Assembly (NCBI GenBank): GCA_016716465.1
Contig: JADJWH010000006.1
Coordinates: 124,001 to 188,000, forward strand
DNA length: 64,000 nucleotides
Direction of reading: 5' to 3'
Origin: Gammaproteobacteria bacterium
GTDB taxonomy: Bacteria; Pseudomonadota; Gammaproteobacteria; SZUA-140
A model generated the notes under the pieces. That model had not been told where the DNA came from. It saw nothing but the letters and a program-made list of their open reading frames with translations, and searched no databases. Made by a program: the position numbers and the translations under genes. Position 1 is the stretch's first letter. Each line of letters opens with the position of its first letter. Positions 62,477 to 64,000 of this stretch are shown piece by piece.

Positions 62477-64000
62477 ATGGATAAATTCGAGCATCTGCTG
62501 CTGGACGTATGGCGCGAGGTGGGACGCCACATGGAGCTAAGTGAGGCGGTGGACAACATCTGCACCCTGCTGGCCCCTGCCCTGCCGCTCACCGTCCTGG
62601 AGATACTCCACCTCGATGCGAGGCGCGGCGACATCGAGACCAGCGCGGTCGGCGTGCGCGATGGGCGCCCGTCCGCACACGGCCGCCGCCTCGGCATGAC
62701 CACGATGCGCCTCGAGCGCCTGGTCGAATGGATGCGCCGGGAACCCATGGCGGCACTGCCCGCCGGCACGGACTGGCCCGATGCCCTGGTGCCGCTGCAG
62801 GATCTGTACGCCGGCAGGGATGTGCTGATAGGGGTACTGAAGAATCGCGCCCGGCACCCCGAAGGCCTGGCCGTGATCCTGCTCGATCGCGGCCAACTCA
62901 AACCGCGCCATCACCGCCTGCTGGAAGGCCTGCTCGAACCGTTGACCGTCGCGCTGGAGAACGACAGCCGGCTCCGCGAACTGAGCCAGCTGCGCGCCAG
63001 CGCCGAGGCGGACAAGCAGTCACTGCTGACACGGCTGGGGCGGGAAAAGGTGAGCGACACCATCGTCGGCGCCGACATGGGGCTGCGCGCCGTGCTGGCG
63101 CGGGCGGACCAGGTGGCGCGCACCGATACCTCGGTGCTGCTGCTGGGCGAGACCGGCTCAGGCAAGGAAGTCGTCGCGCGCGCCATCCATGAGCACTCGA
63201 CGCGCGCGCAGGGACCATTCATCCGCGTGAACTGTGGCGCGATCGCACCCGAGCTGATCGATTCGGAGCTGTTCGGCCACGAGAAGGGCAGCTTCACCGG
63301 CGCGCTGGCGCAGCGCAAGGGCTGGTTCGAGCGCGCCGACGGCGGCACGCTGTTCCTGGACGAGATCGGCGAACTGCCCGCCTCGGTGCAGGTGCGCCTG
63401 CTGCGGGTCCTGCAGGATGGCAGCCTGACCCGCGTCGGCGGCGAACAACCGCTCCAGGTCGACATCCGGGTCATCGCCGCGACCCACCGCGACCTTGCCG
63501 CCATGGTGCAGCAGGGTGGCTTCCGCGAGGACCTGTGGTATCGCATCGCGATCTTCCCGGTCCTGATCCCGCCGTTGCGCGAACGGCTGGACGATATCCC
63601 CGAACTGGCGCGCCATTTCGCGCGCCGCGCGGCGATGAAACTCGGCCTGCATCTGCAGTTGCCGACCACCGCCGACATCGAGCAGTTACGCGGTTACACC
63701 TGGCCGGGAAACGTGCGCGAAATGGCGGCGGTGATCGAACGCGCGGCGATCCTGGGCCAGGGCGAGCGGCTGGCGATCGGCGCGGCACTCGGTCTCGGAC
63801 CCACCCCCGGCGGCGCGACCGCGGACAACCCGCACTCGGATCGCCGGATAACCTTCTCCACGCTCGAGGAAACGGCGGCGGATCACATACGCAATGCATT
63901 GCGCCGCACTTTGGGGCGAGTCGAAGGGCCGCAGGGCGCGGCGCGGCTGCTCAATATAAACCCGCACACGCTGCGTTCCCGGATGCGCAAGCTCGGCATC
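62477..64000 (+). CDS. sigma-54-dependent transcriptional activator with GAF-like sensor (partial at right edge)
   Basis: Enhancer-binding activator, 508 codons to the window edge without a stop. Residues 1-165 look like a GAF-type sensor (DVWREVGRHMELSEAVDNICTLLAPALP), a short coiled coil follows, then the AAA+ domain: Walker A GETGSGKE, a GAFTGA loop as GSFTGA, Walker B GGTLFLDEIGELP and sensor FREDLWYRI, then a Fis-type HTH (ARLLNINPHTLRSRMRKLG). There is no receiver domain, so it probably senses a ligand. It is divergent from the yezD-porin-sbp-cys cluster, a likely target by position only. Confidence 0.9.
   Translation, partial: MDKFEHLLLDVWREVGRHMELSEAVDNICTLLAPALPLTVLEILHLDARRGDIETSAVGVRDGRPSAHGRRLGMTTMRLERLVEWMRREPMAALPAGTDWPDALVPLQDLYAGRDVLIGVLKNRARHPEGLAVILLDRGQLKPRHHRLLEGLLEPLTVALENDSRLRELSQLRASAEADKQSLLTRLGREKVSDTIVGADMGLRAVLARADQVARTDTSVLLLGETGSGKEVVARAIHEHSTRAQGPFIRVNCGAIAPELIDSELFGHEKGSFTGALAQRKGWFERADGGTLFLDEIGELPASVQVRLLRVLQDGSLTRVGGEQPLQVDIRVIAATHRDLAAMVQQGGFREDLWYRIAIFPVLIPPLRERLDDIPELARHFARRAAMKLGLHLQLPTTADIEQLRGYTWPGNVREMAAVIERAAILGQGERLAIGAALGLGPTPGGATADNPHSDRRITFSTLEETAADHIRNALRRTLGRVEGPQGAARLLNINPHTLRSRMRKLGI

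Overview
The window is a 64-kb, GC-rich (mostly about 65-70% by eye), densely packed chromosomal segment of a gammaproteobacterium. Gene order (purM-purN-DUF3108, dcd-mrp-metG-rsxABCDGE-nth, ybbAP/tesA, aceE-aceF-lpd) and the abundant intergenic repeats fit the Chromatiales / sulfur-oxidiser branch, but no marker here fixes the genus. Almost everything is core metabolism. Two stretches look acquired: a P-type ATPase (28.1-30.6 kb) and an AT-richer patch at 34.9-36.8 kb holding a BrnT/BrnA toxin-antitoxin pair, a cytochrome b561 gene and what reads as an integron attC site.

Layout. 1-5.8 kb: branched-chain amino acid genes on the minus strand (ilvI-ilvH-ilvC, then pssA, then leuA cut by the window edge), with a leucine-rich leader peptide ahead of leuA. 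5.9-7.0 kb: a MIF-type tautomerase and a degenerate dienelactone-hydrolase-like exported protein. 7.3-11.8 kb: ybbP-ybbA divergent from tesA, then hda. 11.8-17.3 kb: AI-2E-type permease, a CDP-alcohol phosphatidyltransferase and DUF2066, divergent from purM-purN-DUF3108. 17.5-28.0 kb: dcd, mrp, metG, the full Rsx/Rnf electron-transport operon, nth and DUF1841. 28.1-33.8 kb: P-type ATPase, an RMD1-like membrane protein, and an uncharacterised P-loop protein next to a MetA-type homoserine acyltransferase. 34-36.8 kb: small zinc protein, flavin-reductase-like protein, BrnTA, attC, cytochrome b561. 36.8-46.5 kb: Pat-type acetyltransferase, a FixH/YtkA-like lipoprotein, gloA, a MacAB-type tripartite efflux operon and argG. 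46.7-56.6 kb: pyruvate dehydrogenase operon, divergent leucyl aminopeptidase, a short MoeA-like protein and pyrC. 56.7-64 kb: a sulfate uptake cluster (yezD, porin, sbp, a TOBE protein, cysT, cysW, cysA) on the minus strand, divergent from a sigma-54 activator cut by the right edge.

Functional themes: amino-acid and nucleotide synthesis (leuA, ilv, argG, metA, purMN, pyrC, dcd), envelope lipids (pssA, PgsA-like), redox and Fe-S handling (Mrp, Rsx, Nth), envelope export (YbbAP, MacAB-NodT) and sulfur assimilation (Sbp-CysTWA). Non-coding DNA is dominated by at least three families of short interspersed repeats: an imperfect REP-like element containing GTAGCCCGGATG, a near-perfect palindrome of the form GGGGAC(A/G)GATTT-n-AAATC(C/T)GTCCCC, and direct or inverted copies of GTGAGGCGT-type and GGACTGAGGACTAAG-type units. 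No tRNA, rRNA, CRISPR, insertion sequence or integrase was seen. All comparisons were made by eye.
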